A DNA stretch of 64,000 nt from NCBI GenBank assembly GCA_023457355.1, contig JAEWLW010000075.1:1-64000 (forward strand), in the 5' to 3' direction. Positions 33,701-41,727 of the stretch are shown here, one piece after another. The DNA is from Bacillota bacterium. GTDB lineage: Bacteria; Bacillota; Clostridia; Oscillospirales; Ruminococcaceae. The stretch's first letter is position 1; the number at the start of each line of letters is the position of its first letter. A model generated the notes under the pieces. That model did no database searches. It saw nothing but the letters and a program-made list of their open reading frames with translations, and was not told the DNA's origin. The translations under genes were made by a program, and so were the position numbers.

Positions 33701-36700
33701 TCTTTTCTTCCGGCATTCGCGCTTGTGTTTTTTTTATTGAGGGGGTATGCAAATGCCGCAGGGATAATTCTGGCAGCCCTTGTCGCTGCCGACTGGAGTA
33801 TTGCCTTTGAAATCGCCTACCGAATCAGCCTGCCGGAAAACAGGCTTCAGCCAAAGGATGAAGCGCAGGACAATGAACTGCTTCTGGAAACCGCGCGCAG
33901 AACCTGGCTGTTTTTCAAAGAGTTTTCCACCAGAGAAAACAATTGGCTATGTCCGGATAACTATCAGATTTCAATGGTTGAGAAGATCAGCGATAAAACA
34001 TCGCCAACCAACATCGGGCTTCAGTTTCTGGCGATTCTCTCAGCCAGAGATCTGGGGTTTGAAACGCTGAGCGCAACGGTTGAAGCCGCAGAAAACCTGA
34101 TGGAAACGGTTCAGAGAATGCCCAAATGGAAAGGGCATCTCTACAACTGGTATCATGTTAAATCTCTGGAGGTGCTAAACCCTGCCTATATATCAACAGT
34201 GGACAGCGGAAATTTTCTGGGACATCTGGTCGTCCTGAAGAACGGCCTTTTAGAGCAGATCAACAAGCCGGTTTATCCGGCGAATTTCCTGTCCGAGCTC
34301 AGAATTGCGGTTAAGAACAGCAACACGGAAATTAAGCTGAGAACGGGCCATCCTTGCGAAAACAGGCTCAGGAGCCAATATCAAAGCGTCGGCGAGCTGA
34401 TAAAAGATATTGCGGATATTTGGGAAGACCTGAACGAGCGGAAACTAAATCCGGCTGCGGATTACCGTTGGACCAGGCATTTGATGCGCCTTATCGACAG
34501 CACCGTCCATGAAGCGGCGGCCTTAAAGCTCAAGGAAGAGCACTTTTCTGCCGACCCCGTGCTTTGCTGCATTGCAGCGGCGGATAATGTGTTTGCGAAG
34601 AGCATGATTCATCGGATCAAAGAAATCTGCAATAAAATAGACGGCATTTTGGCAATTGTTGATTTTGCTTTTCTGTTTAACGAAAAGAGGATGCTGTTCC
34701 ATATTGGGTATCACGTCTCATCGCACACGCTTGATGACGGCTGTTATGACCTGATGGCGTCGGAATCGGCCCTCACAAGCCTTCTTGCAATATCCATGGG
34801 AAAAGTGCCGCTAAAGCACTGGCACAAACTGGGGCGGCCCATGACCATTGTCAGGGGCATCCCGTGTTTCGTCTCCTGGAGCGGCACGATGTTTGAATAT
34901 CTGATGCCGAATCTTGTATTCAAGGAATATGAAGATTCGGTCTACGCACAGACGGCCAGAGCAGCGGTGCTTCAGCATATCAAATATGCCAGAGAGGCGG
35001 GGATACCCTGGGGAATATCGGAATCCCAGTATTATCGTTTTGACTTAAACGCCAATTACCAGTACAAGGCCTTCGGTGTTCCAAAGATAAGGCTTCAGCC
35101 GGTCCGTCAAAATTCCCTGGTGGTTGCACCCTATGCGACGATGCTGGCGCTGGATATCGCGCAGGAGGAATGCACGCGGAACTTAAAACGGCTAAAGGAA
35201 TTGGGTGCCTTCGGCGCTTACGGTTTCTATGAGGCTGTTGATTTTAATTTGCCGAACTCTGTGGAGCTGACGCCTTATTGTATTGTAAAATCCTATATGG
35301 CGCATCATCAGGGGATGAATCTGGCTGCCATTAATAATCATCTGAATGAGGGCATTCTTCGGGAGCGGTTCCATGCGGAGATGATGATTAAGGCTTCGGA
35401 AGTCCTGCTGGAAGAAAAGCGCCGGTCCCACTTGATTTCCATCGCCAGAAGGGGATATACGATAAAAATCGGAAAGCCCCTTTTTAAAGAAGACAGCTAC
35501 ACGAACCGATGTATCAACAGCACAGGCGTCAATGCACCGGTTGTCAATTATTTATCAAACGGCAAGTATGCACTGATGATCACTTCGGATGGCGACGGCT
35601 TCAGTAAATATGAGGACCGGATGCTTCACCGTTGGCGGTCGGATATTTACGCCAATACAGGCCATTATATCTATATTAAGGACATGGAGCACGGAAAGGT
35701 CTGGAGCACCACTTACCATCCGACCAGGACAGAGCCGCAGGATTACCAGGTGGTTTTTTGCCCGCATCAGGCGGCGTTTAAACGCAGGGACGGGGATATC
35801 TCATCGGATATGATCGTCAGCCTGGATGCGGACCATAACTTTGAGATACGCAAAGTGACGCTCACCAATCACGGACATCAGGAAAAGCAACTGGAAGTAA
35901 CCAGTTATCTGGAAGTGGTGGACGATACCCATCCGGCGGAATTAAGCCATCCCGCATTCAATAAGCTCTTTTTGGAAAGTGAGTACCTGGAAGAGCAGGG
36001 TATCTTTCTTGCAAAAAGGCGGCGGCAAAAGGCGGATGATCATCCTTATGTGATGCACATGGTAAGAACAGCGACGAAACTTTGCAAAAAACTGGAATAT
36101 GAAAATGACCGAAAACGCTTTATCGGAAGAAACAATACCCTGGAGAACCCGGATGCTGTGGTGAACAGCATAGCATTTTTCAATAACGCGGGCTTTTGCA
36201 ATGACCCGATTATGAGCCTGCGGGCCCAATTGTGCATAGGCGCGGGTGAAACCGCCTGCCTTTCTTTCATTACCGGCGTATGCGGCGGCAGGGAAGAAGC
36301 CATAAAAATTGCGGAAGAATTGAACGTCAGTTACCGGGTTGATGATATTCTGGAGAAATTCAGGCTTCAGAAGAACCTGGAATTAAAATATCTTGAGATT
36401 ACCGGCGCCCAATTGAACGCCTTTCAGGATATTATCAGTCCGCTTTTTTATTCCGCGGGAATTTACCGGGGGCCAAATGAAAATATAAGACGGAATTTTA
36501 TGAACCAGAGCTTCTTATGGAAATTTGGCATATCCGGGGATAACCCCATTCTGCTTTTAATGGTTCGGTCTATCGAAGCGGAAAGAATTGTGAAGAACGT
36601 ATTAAAGGCTTATGAATACCTGAGAATTAACCGCGTCATGGTGGATTTGGTTATCCTGATTGATTCCAAGCACGGTTATCTTCAGGAGGTGGATGAATTA

Positions 36701-36898
36701 ATAAACGATATGACAAGCTCTCTTCGGATCTATGATTCCGGGAATGAGAAACCAAGCTTTTTTACACTGCACACGTATGAGATGAAGCCGGCGGAGAGTG
36801 ATCTGCTGTATACGGTGGCGCGGGTCGTGTTTTCAGAAAAGACGGGGATTTATTTTAATAACGTAAAAGAAAATCCGTATGAGCTGCTTGAGAAATAG
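30767..36898 (+). CDS. cyclic beta-1,2-glucan synthase-like protein, N-terminal part
   Basis: About 2043 aa, corresponding to the membrane/GT84 part of NdvB/Cgs-type cyclic glucan synthases. Seen in order: N-terminal hydrophobic helix, cytoplasmic domain, a helix pair near 32080-32280, the glycosyltransferase domain with the D-x-D-like LDADT (nt 32750-32764) and HRWLRGDWQL, several further helices, a glycoamylase-like domain (FVSWSGTMFEYLMPNL, SYMAHHQGMNL) and one GH94-type sugar-binding domain. It lacks the C-terminal phosphorylase-like domain, which is the next gene. The start is uncertain: ATG 30767 (GAAGGA 10 nt upstream) or TTG 30782 (GGAGG 8 nt upstream). It would make and cyclise a beta-1,2-linked glucan from UDP-glucose. 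Confidence 0.85.
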   Translation: MEDLQLQILLQSIYINLPSLLAILLIITSLLFSYFVLLMLYYRFSHFGKKVAISVRFPENGDKPGPGEWEKQMLDLAESHGQVRLTGYSFVLNDYNQAAYKKLNKIRNSISAISTDIISLIPAARWLFDNFQMLYREIKKVRTLGTDYAVLPVLKGKECRNFPRIYVVAKKMVALSGGHLSEENISVMLRAYQRKIPLTDKEIWVLTEVLGFCLLEEIIAIADDILRVINVKSKAEKFLREKLASKPWPADISALLCKTEDDVGQNYSFHAHVIYLLKNMSYDEAAIKRYLEYHFAPEKRQVKASGIFLEEGKIESFLETNIRTLIVSLRDINEVDEEKFFEKYSCLEQILSQDPDGVYKKMDSESRGMYRGAIVKLSLRYRLPEEKIAKDCLELAIQGRADLHCSHHVGAYLLGKGYPVLKAKALGKPVPTRMKQKMNFKGFLYFLTLLLLTSALCGCLFYAFRTPGGLQDTGRRAITLLVAMPLLAGIAIEITNFIFTRRIMVKEIPSLDYLRDIPSEATTFVVMPVIVSSKEQGLAYMDRLQKHYLANRQPNLYFALLLDFEDAPDQSMPKDAVIESALAARLAELNARYPSEYQRFSLFFRCRKWNQAENCYMGWERKRGKLEEFNSLLNGAEKADTTFSAIYCDKALLTTFRYVITLDADTNLIRDNAAKLVGLIDHPLNKPILDRANQKVKEGYVIIQPSVRNHIADKNGSRFIKVFGGESGLAHYGTVISDIYQDIFNEAIYTGKGIYDVKTFHKVLRNKVPENRILSHDLFESCYARTAFSSTAKIMDNFPNSVLSFTKREHRWLRGDWQLLPWLFSKKTPDGGNLCALSKWKIFDNLRRSFVPLSKTLFIVLNLAWMPKAYYFWLPLIFFNDLFALLIMLLSVIAQKVIRPRLAIVYKSIFKELGVMLERAFLEFTITPYRAYVASDAMVRTLYRLFVSKKNLLRWNTAEAVDAAIINTRKGYFRTMWCSFLPAFALVFFLLRGYANAAGIILAALVAADWSIAFEIAYRISLPENRLQPKDEAQDNELLLETARRTWLFFKEFSTRENNWLCPDNYQISMVEKISDKTSPTNIGLQFLAILSARDLGFETLSATVEAAENLMETVQRMPKWKGHLYNWYHVKSLEVLNPAYISTVDSGNFLGHLVVLKNGLLEQINKPVYPANFLSELRIAVKNSNTEIKLRTGHPCENRLRSQYQSVGELIKDIADIWEDLNERKLNPAADYRWTRHLMRLIDSTVHEAAALKLKEEHFSADPVLCCIAAADNVFAKSMIHRIKEICNKIDGILAIVDFAFLFNEKRMLFHIGYHVSSHTLDDGCYDLMASESALTSLLAISMGKVPLKHWHKLGRPMTIVRGIPCFVSWSGTMFEYLMPNLVFKEYEDSVYAQTARAAVLQHIKYAREAGIPWGISESQYYRFDLNANYQYKAFGVPKIRLQPVRQNSLVVAPYATMLALDIAQEECTRNLKRLKELGAFGAYGFYEAVDFNLPNSVELTPYCIVKSYMAHHQGMNLAAINNHLNEGILRERFHAEMMIKASEVLLEEKRRSHLISIARRGYTIKIGKPLFKEDSYTNRCINSTGVNAPVVNYLSNGKYALMITSDGDGFSKYEDRMLHRWRSDIYANTGHYIYIKDMEHGKVWSTTYHPTRTEPQDYQVVFCPHQAAFKRRDGDISSDMIVSLDADHNFEIRKVTLTNHGHQEKQLEVTSYLEVVDDTHPAELSHPAFNKLFLESEYLEEQGIFLAKRRRQKADDHPYVMHMVRTATKLCKKLEYENDRKRFIGRNNTLENPDAVVNSIAFFNNAGFCNDPIMSLRAQLCIGAGETACLSFITGVCGGREEAIKIAEELNVSYRVDDILEKFRLQKNLELKYLEITGAQLNAFQDIISPLFYSAGIYRGPNENIRRNFMNQSFLWKFGISGDNPILLLMVRSIEAERIVKNVLKAYEYLRINRVMVDLVILIDSKHGYLQEVDELINDMTSSLRIYDSGNEKPSFFTLHTYEMKPAESDLLYTVARVVFSEKTGIYFNNVKENPYELLEK

Positions 36899-36968
36899 GG
36901 CGATATCGCGCCATTCTAAATGCCCGGCTGCGCCATGCTGATTTTAAAATGGAAAGAACGGCGCGTGC

Positions 36969-37058
36969 AATTCCGTTTGTCAAAATCCTTCTCCATGGAT
37001 TTGGGACGGAATTAGTATAAGGCCAAAACCGCGAAGGGTGCGGTGTTGCCTTGGCCTT
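36969..37058 (+). repeat. two hairpins between the glucan synthase halves
   Basis: Hairpin 1: AATTCCGT (36969-36976) with ACGGAATT (37006-37013), plus an inner AAATCC/GGATTT stem. Hairpin 2: AAGGCCAA (37019-37026) with TTGGCCTT (37051-37058), plus inner ACCGC/GCGGT. Neither has a T tract. Hairpin 2 ends 2 nt before the AAGGAGG of the second gene, so it may guard or process the mRNA rather than terminate it. Confidence 0.6.
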
Positions 37059-37073
37059 TAAGGAGGAAGGGGT

Positions 37074-39506
37074 TTGGACCCAGTATATGCACCGACAGCA
37101 CAGGAGATAGCAACAGGGAATACGGAGTTTTTTAACGGCTTCGGGGCATTCGCCTGCGGGGGCAAGGAATACGAAATTCTGCTGGAGGGTGATAACAGAC
37201 CGCCTGCGCCCTGGATAAATGTGATCTCAAATAAGCATTTTGGATTTCAGATATCCGAATCGGGTGCGGGCTTTACCTGGAGCAATAATAGCAGGGAAAA
37301 CAAGCTCACGCCCTGGTCCAACGACCCCGTAAGCGACAGGGCATCTGAAGCGATCTATATTTTGGATGAAATAACCGGCGAGGTCATGACGCCCATGTCC
37401 CTTGGCAGGTCGGATCGGGGCATTTACCGGACAAGGCATGGTTTTGGATATAGCAGATTCCTTCATGATGAGGCATGCGTCGACCAGGAGCTGACGGTTT
37501 TTACCCCTTTGGATGAGTCCGTGAAGCTATGGAACCTTAAAATGACGAACCGTTCCGACAAAGTGAAATATCTCAGCCTAACCTATTATGTGGAATGGGT
37601 GATGGGGACGCACAGGGAGCAAACCAACCCCTATATTCTCACCGCTTATGACAATGAACACGAATGCTTATATGCAAAAAACATCTATACTATGAACTTT
37701 CAAAACACCTGTTCCTACCTGTTTTCGAGTGAAACGGTCGTTGGCTATACCGGCGACAGGCAGGAATTTCTGGGGCCGAAGGGCAGCATCCGGGAACCGC
37801 GGGGGGCGGAAGTCAAACTATCCTACAATACGGGCATATGCGATGATTCCTGCGGCGCCATTCAGGTATCGGTTGCAATACAACCGCAGGAGAGCAAGAC
37901 GGTGTTGTTCGGGCTTGGGCAGAGCAACAGCCTCAACGGCATGTACAAAATGAAATACAAGTACAGGGATGCCCCCGCCGCTGAAAATGCGCTTGAGAGG
38001 GTGAAGGCCTATTGGGATGAATTATTAGGGACTGTTCAGGTTAAGACGAAGGACCGGGCGGTCGATATCCTGCTCAACGGCTGGTTGCTCTATCAGACGG
38101 TGTCCTGCCGCATTCATGCAAGAGCGGGCTTTTATCAGTGCGGAGGCGCTTACGGATACCGCGACCAGCTTCAGGATAGCCTTTCGCTGCTTCTGACGGA
38201 CCCGGGCGTTCTGCACAGGCAGATTTTAGTGGCATGCAGCAGGCAGTTTGAAGAAGGGGATGTCCAGCATTGGTGGCATCCTCCGATGGGGGTCGGGGTC
38301 AGAACGCGGATATCCGACGATTTACTGTGGCTGCCTTATTGTACCGCCGCTTATATCCGAAGCACGGGGGATGCCACAATTTTAAAGGAGCCGGTGCCTT
38401 ACATCAAGGGCCCGCTGCTTCAGGCGGATGAGCACGACATCATGTTTACCCCGGAAATATCCGAGCTTTCCGAAAGTGTTTATGCGCATTGCAAAAAAGC
38501 GATCGACCGGACCCGCTTCGGCGAGCATGGCCTTCCGCTCATGGGGGGCGGCGACTGGAACGACGGCATGAACGAGGTAGGCGCCAAGGGGAAGGGAGAA
38601 AGTGTTTGGCTGGCCTGGTTTTTATACACGGTACTGGGCGACTTTATTCCCTTGTGTGATCAGCAAGGTGACCGGGCCTACGGCGAAGCGCTCAAACAGA
38701 AACGGGAGGCCCTGCGCCAAAGTATAGAACAACATGCCTGGGATGGGGCGTGGTATCTTCGGGCCTTTTATGACGACGGTTCTAAGCTCGGCTCGAAGGA
38801 AAACGAGGAGTGCCGAATAGATTCCATCAGCCAGTCCTGGAGCGTGATATCAAAGGGAGCGCAAACGGAACGCGCAAAAACAGCTATGCAATCGGCATGG
38901 CGCTATCTGGTAAGGGAGGAGGAAGCCCTTTCGCTGCTTTTGGCGCCGCCTTTTAATAAGACGGACAAGAACCCGGGTTATATTAAAAATTATATCCCCG
39001 GCATACGCGAAAACGGCGGCCAGTACACCCACGCGGCGGTTTGGCTGGCGATCGCGGCATCCATGCTGCGGGACTACAACATGACGCAAACCCTGTTCAC
39101 CATGCTCAACCCGATTTACGTGACGCAAAACCGAAAGGACGCGCTCCGCTACGAGAAGGAACCGTATGTCATGACGGCTGATATTTCCCTCAGCCCCCCC
39201 TATACCGGAAGAGGCGGTTGGAGCTGGTATACCGGTTCCGCGGGCTGGATGTATCAGGGGCTGTTAAACTGGTTTTTGGGCGTTCGGAAAGAGGGGGATG
39301 AATTGGTCATTGACCCGGCGACACCCGCAAGCTTTGGGGATTTTTCGGTTGAATATAAGTACGGGCGGTCCGTGTATGAAATCAGGGTTGAAAGCAGAAG
39401 CAGGGGAATGCTGACAACTGAAGCAATCACGGTGGATGACAGGCGCATTCTGGGGAACAGAGTCCCGCTGAAAGACGACGGAGAGAGGCACCGGATTGTT
39501 GTATAG
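37074..39506 (+). CDS. cyclic beta-1,2-glucan synthase-like protein, C-terminal GH94 part
   Basis: An 810-aa protein matching the C-terminal GH94 (cellobiose-phosphorylase-like) part of NdvB/Cgs. The N-terminal beta-sandwich has APWINVISNKHFGFQISE and NSRENKLTPWSNDPV, and the catalytic barrel has MGGGDWNDGMNEVG (nt about 38547-38588), containing the aspartate expected to act as general acid. It has no signal peptide or membrane helix, so it is cytoplasmic. In characterised synthases this domain controls ring size by phosphorolysis. Translation starts at TTG 37074 behind a strong AAGGAGG. Alternatively it could be a free beta-1,2-oligoglucan phosphorylase, but the join to the upstream gene argues for a split synthase. 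Confidence 0.85.
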   Translation: MDPVYAPTAQEIATGNTEFFNGFGAFACGGKEYEILLEGDNRPPAPWINVISNKHFGFQISESGAGFTWSNNSRENKLTPWSNDPVSDRASEAIYILDEITGEVMTPMSLGRSDRGIYRTRHGFGYSRFLHDEACVDQELTVFTPLDESVKLWNLKMTNRSDKVKYLSLTYYVEWVMGTHREQTNPYILTAYDNEHECLYAKNIYTMNFQNTCSYLFSSETVVGYTGDRQEFLGPKGSIREPRGAEVKLSYNTGICDDSCGAIQVSVAIQPQESKTVLFGLGQSNSLNGMYKMKYKYRDAPAAENALERVKAYWDELLGTVQVKTKDRAVDILLNGWLLYQTVSCRIHARAGFYQCGGAYGYRDQLQDSLSLLLTDPGVLHRQILVACSRQFEEGDVQHWWHPPMGVGVRTRISDDLLWLPYCTAAYIRSTGDATILKEPVPYIKGPLLQADEHDIMFTPEISELSESVYAHCKKAIDRTRFGEHGLPLMGGGDWNDGMNEVGAKGKGESVWLAWFLYTVLGDFIPLCDQQGDRAYGEALKQKREALRQSIEQHAWDGAWYLRAFYDDGSKLGSKENEECRIDSISQSWSVISKGAQTERAKTAMQSAWRYLVREEEALSLLLAPPFNKTDKNPGYIKNYIPGIRENGGQYTHAAVWLAIAASMLRDYNMTQTLFTMLNPIYVTQNRKDALRYEKEPYVMTADISLSPPYTGRGGWSWYTGSAGWMYQGLLNWFLGVRKEGDELVIDPATPASFGDFSVEYKYGRSVYEIRVESRSRGMLTTEAITVDDRRILGNRVPLKDDGERHRIVV

Positions 39507-39583
39507 CGCCTTGCTGTCCGTCGCATGGTCGTATGCCGGAAGCTCCTCTTGAGCAAAACTTCATCAATTCCCGGTTGTGCATT

Positions 39584-39633
39584 AAAACAGGGCTGTTGTG
39601 TCTGCTTTTCGCGGCGCTCCGGCCCTGTTTTTT
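39584..39633 (+). terminator. terminator of the glucan synthase genes
   Basis: AAAACAGGGC (39584-39593) pairs with GCCCTGTTTT (39622-39631) and ends in a run of six T residues. The 28-nt loop is large but can fold further. Confidence 0.7.
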
Positions 39634-39719
39634 CAGTTACTTTACTGCAACGCCAATCTGAAGATTTTACCATGCACCCTGTTATCAGCGCCAGCTGAAT
39701 TTTGCAAGGGCTATTTATA

Positions 39720-39749
39720 TTGACAAGGAAATTATTTGGTATTTATAAT
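39720..39749 (+). promoter_or_regulatory. sigma-A promoter for the DUF3870 gene
   Basis: TTGACA (39720-39725), 18 nt, TATAAT (39744-39749): both boxes are perfect consensus. Transcription would begin near 39756, about 35 nt before the start codon. Confidence 0.75.
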
Positions 39750-39792
39750 GGTGGTAGGAAAATATTGAATTTTTTAAGTCGGGGAGGATCTC

Positions 39793-40116
39793 ATGGAGCC
39801 GCTTCATTCCTGTTTTGTAATCGGCGAGTCGCGCACAAACGCCGATAACGCCATCACCAAGATTTACAACTCGTTTTACATGGCCTTTGAGGTTGATGAT
39901 GCAACGGGGTGCATCATTGCCTTTGACTGCACCCACACGCTTGGCCTAACTGAGAGCTTTCTGCGCAGAATGTTTATCGGAAAGAACTTTCTCGGCGCGG
40001 AACAGTGGCTTGAGGAGGAACTGAACCGCCGTTACGGTGGCTCTTCACGCAAAGCAGTTATCGTTTCCTACCGGGACGCGGTCAAGCGGTATCATGCTAT
40101 GCGTGGCGGACTGTGA
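39793..40116 (+). CDS. DUF3870 domain-containing protein
   Basis: A 107-aa soluble protein matching the DUF3870 family along its whole length: an N-terminal strand with GESRTN, FEVDDATGCIIAFDCTHTLGLTESFLRRMFIGKN, and a C-terminal RRYGGSSRKAVIVSYRDAVKRY. The family has no known function. In Clostridia its members often sit beside amino-acid or peptide degradation genes, as here next to alanine dehydrogenase. GGGGAGG precedes the ATG. It has its own strong promoter. Confidence 0.8.
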   Translation: MEPLHSCFVIGESRTNADNAITKIYNSFYMAFEVDDATGCIIAFDCTHTLGLTESFLRRMFIGKNFLGAEQWLEEELNRRYGGSSRKAVIVSYRDAVKRYHAMRGGL

Positions 40117-40197
40117 TAACATAGCGGTACTGTTGTGAAAACATGACCAAATTAAGATCAAATTGTTATGATTTTATATGAATTTTAGATTTCCTAC

Positions 40198-40227
40198 TTG
40201 ACGTTATCGCAAACTTTGCGCTATGCT
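40198..40227 (+). promoter_or_regulatory. promoter of the ald operon
   Basis: TTGACG (40198-40203), 18 nt, TATGCT (40222-40227). The predicted leader from about 40234 is more than 200 nt long and contains a terminator hairpin before ald. Confidence 0.5.
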
Positions 40228-40331
40228 TATAGCAGGATTTGGACTGTGTTTTTGTACATTTGAATATTGCGCTGCTTCAGATTGCCAGATATGATTCCGC
40301 TGCGCGGGTCACAGTCGTATCACAGCCTTTG

Positions 40332-40388
40332 AAAACCAGCAAGATCAAAAAGACGTATTTTAATGTCTTTTGTTCTTGTTGGTTTTTT
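40332..40388 (+). terminator. leader terminator upstream of ald
   Basis: A long stem: AAAACCA, CAAGA, CAAAA and GAC segments pair with GTC, TTTTG, TCTTG and TGGTTTT, interrupted by single mismatches, and end in TTTTTT. It lies between the ald promoter and the gene, so it could attenuate the operon. No known ligand-binding RNA was recognised in the preceding 100 nt. Confidence 0.6.
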
Positions 40389-40445
40389 ATTTTGAATGGT
40401 GTTGCTTCAGAATTTTGCACACGGGGATGAAAGGAAGATATACGC

Positions 40446-41561
40446 ATGATTATCGGCATTGTTAAGGAAATTAAAAACAACGAATATCGCGTGGGGCTCA
40501 CGCCCGGCGCTGTCGCGGCATTTGTTGAGGCGGGCCACCGCGTATTGGTGGAGCGGGGGGCCGGACTCGGCTCCGGATTTACCGACGAGGCCTATCTCGG
40601 CGCGGGCGCACGGCTTGAGGACCGGGCCGAGTCGGTCTGGAACGGCGCGGAGATGATCGTCAAGGTTAAGGAACCGATTGAGGCGGAATATCCCTATTTC
40701 CGCGAAGGGCTGGTGCTTTATACCTATCTGCATCTGGCGGCCGACGCACCGCTGACCGGTGCTTTGCTTAAAGCAAAGGTGAAGGCCGTAGCCTATGAAA
40801 CGATTATAGGCCGCGAGGGCGGGCTCCCCTGTCTTGCGCCGATGAGCGAGATTGCGGGGCGCATGTCGGTGCAGGAGGGTGCAAAATATCTTGAAAAAAC
40901 CTTTGGCGGGCGCGGCGTACTGCTGGCGGGCGTACCCGGCGTGGAGCGCGGCAATGTTGTGATTCTGGGGGGCGGCAATGTTGGTACCAATGCCTGTAAA
41001 ATTGCCGTAGGCATGGGCGGCAACGTCACGATTCTTGACGTGAGCGCCCGTCGTCTAGCCTACCTTGACGACATCTTTTCGCACCGGATTACCACGTTGT
41101 ACAGCAGCCGTGATAATATCCGCCGTTGCCTTGAACAGGCTGATCTCGTGATTGGAGCCGTCCTGCTTCCGGGGCGCACAACCCCAAAGCTGGTGCTTCG
41201 CGAGGACCTTAAATATATGAAGCCCGGCGCGGTCATCGTCGATGTGGCGGTTGATCAGGGCGGCTGTGTTGAAACCAGCCACCCGACCACCCACGACGAC
41301 CCTGTATTCACGGTGGATGGAGTCGTCCATTACTGCGTAGCCAATATGCCCGGCGCCGTATCGCGAACCGCTACACTGGCACTGGTTAACGCAACCCTGA
41401 CTTACGGCTTGGCACTGGCCGCCAAGGGCGTGGAACAGGCATGCCGGGATGACCGCGGGCTGATGTCCGGCCTGAACTGCTACGACGGAAAATGCTGTTT
41501 TGTCGGTGTGGCGGAGGCGCTGGGGTTGGAATATGTTGCGGCGGATACACTTTTGCCGTAA
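40446..41561 (+). CDS. ald: alanine dehydrogenase
   Basis: A 371-aa NAD-dependent alanine dehydrogenase that oxidises L-alanine to pyruvate and ammonium. N-terminal MIIGIVKEIKNNEYRVGLTPG with the substrate-binding Arg, the catalytic Lys in MIVKVKEP, the His in YTYLHLA, the NAD-binding VILGGGNVGTNACKIAVGMGG and VDVAVDQGGCVETS are all present. AAGGAAG precedes the ATG. It leads an operon with a permease, a transglutaminase-like protein and a dipeptidase, which fits catabolism of alanine-containing peptides. The leader hairpin upstream may regulate it. Confidence 0.95.
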   Translation: MIIGIVKEIKNNEYRVGLTPGAVAAFVEAGHRVLVERGAGLGSGFTDEAYLGAGARLEDRAESVWNGAEMIVKVKEPIEAEYPYFREGLVLYTYLHLAADAPLTGALLKAKVKAVAYETIIGREGGLPCLAPMSEIAGRMSVQEGAKYLEKTFGGRGVLLAGVPGVERGNVVILGGGNVGTNACKIAVGMGGNVTILDVSARRLAYLDDIFSHRITTLYSSRDNIRRCLEQADLVIGAVLLPGRTTPKLVLREDLKYMKPGAVIVDVAVDQGGCVETSHPTTHDDPVFTVDGVVHYCVANMPGAVSRTATLALVNATLTYGLALAAKGVEQACRDDRGLMSGLNCYDGKCCFVGVAEALGLEYVAADTLLP

Positions 41562-41599
41562 TGGCGTCGGCCTTTTGCGGTGAACCCTGTTTTTTGGAT

Positions 41600-41688
41600 A
41601 TATGCGGGCGTAACAGCCCGCATATGAAGAACCTGTATTCACAGTTTAATACGCCAATCCGGCATATCCCACTTGTGAATACGGGTTC
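41600..41688 (+). repeat. hairpin and imperfect inverted repeat after ald
   Basis: A 10-bp perfect hairpin (41600-41609 with 41616-41625) is followed by GAACCTGTATTCACAG (41629-41644), whose imperfect complement lies at 41672-41688. The same 16-nt left arm occurs at 27050-27065, so it may be a small dispersed element. There is no T tract; read-through into the DUF819 gene is likely. Confidence 0.5.
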
Positions 41689-41727
41689 TAATAAGCAGTT
41701 GCCTGAAAAATGAAGGGAGAGACAACT

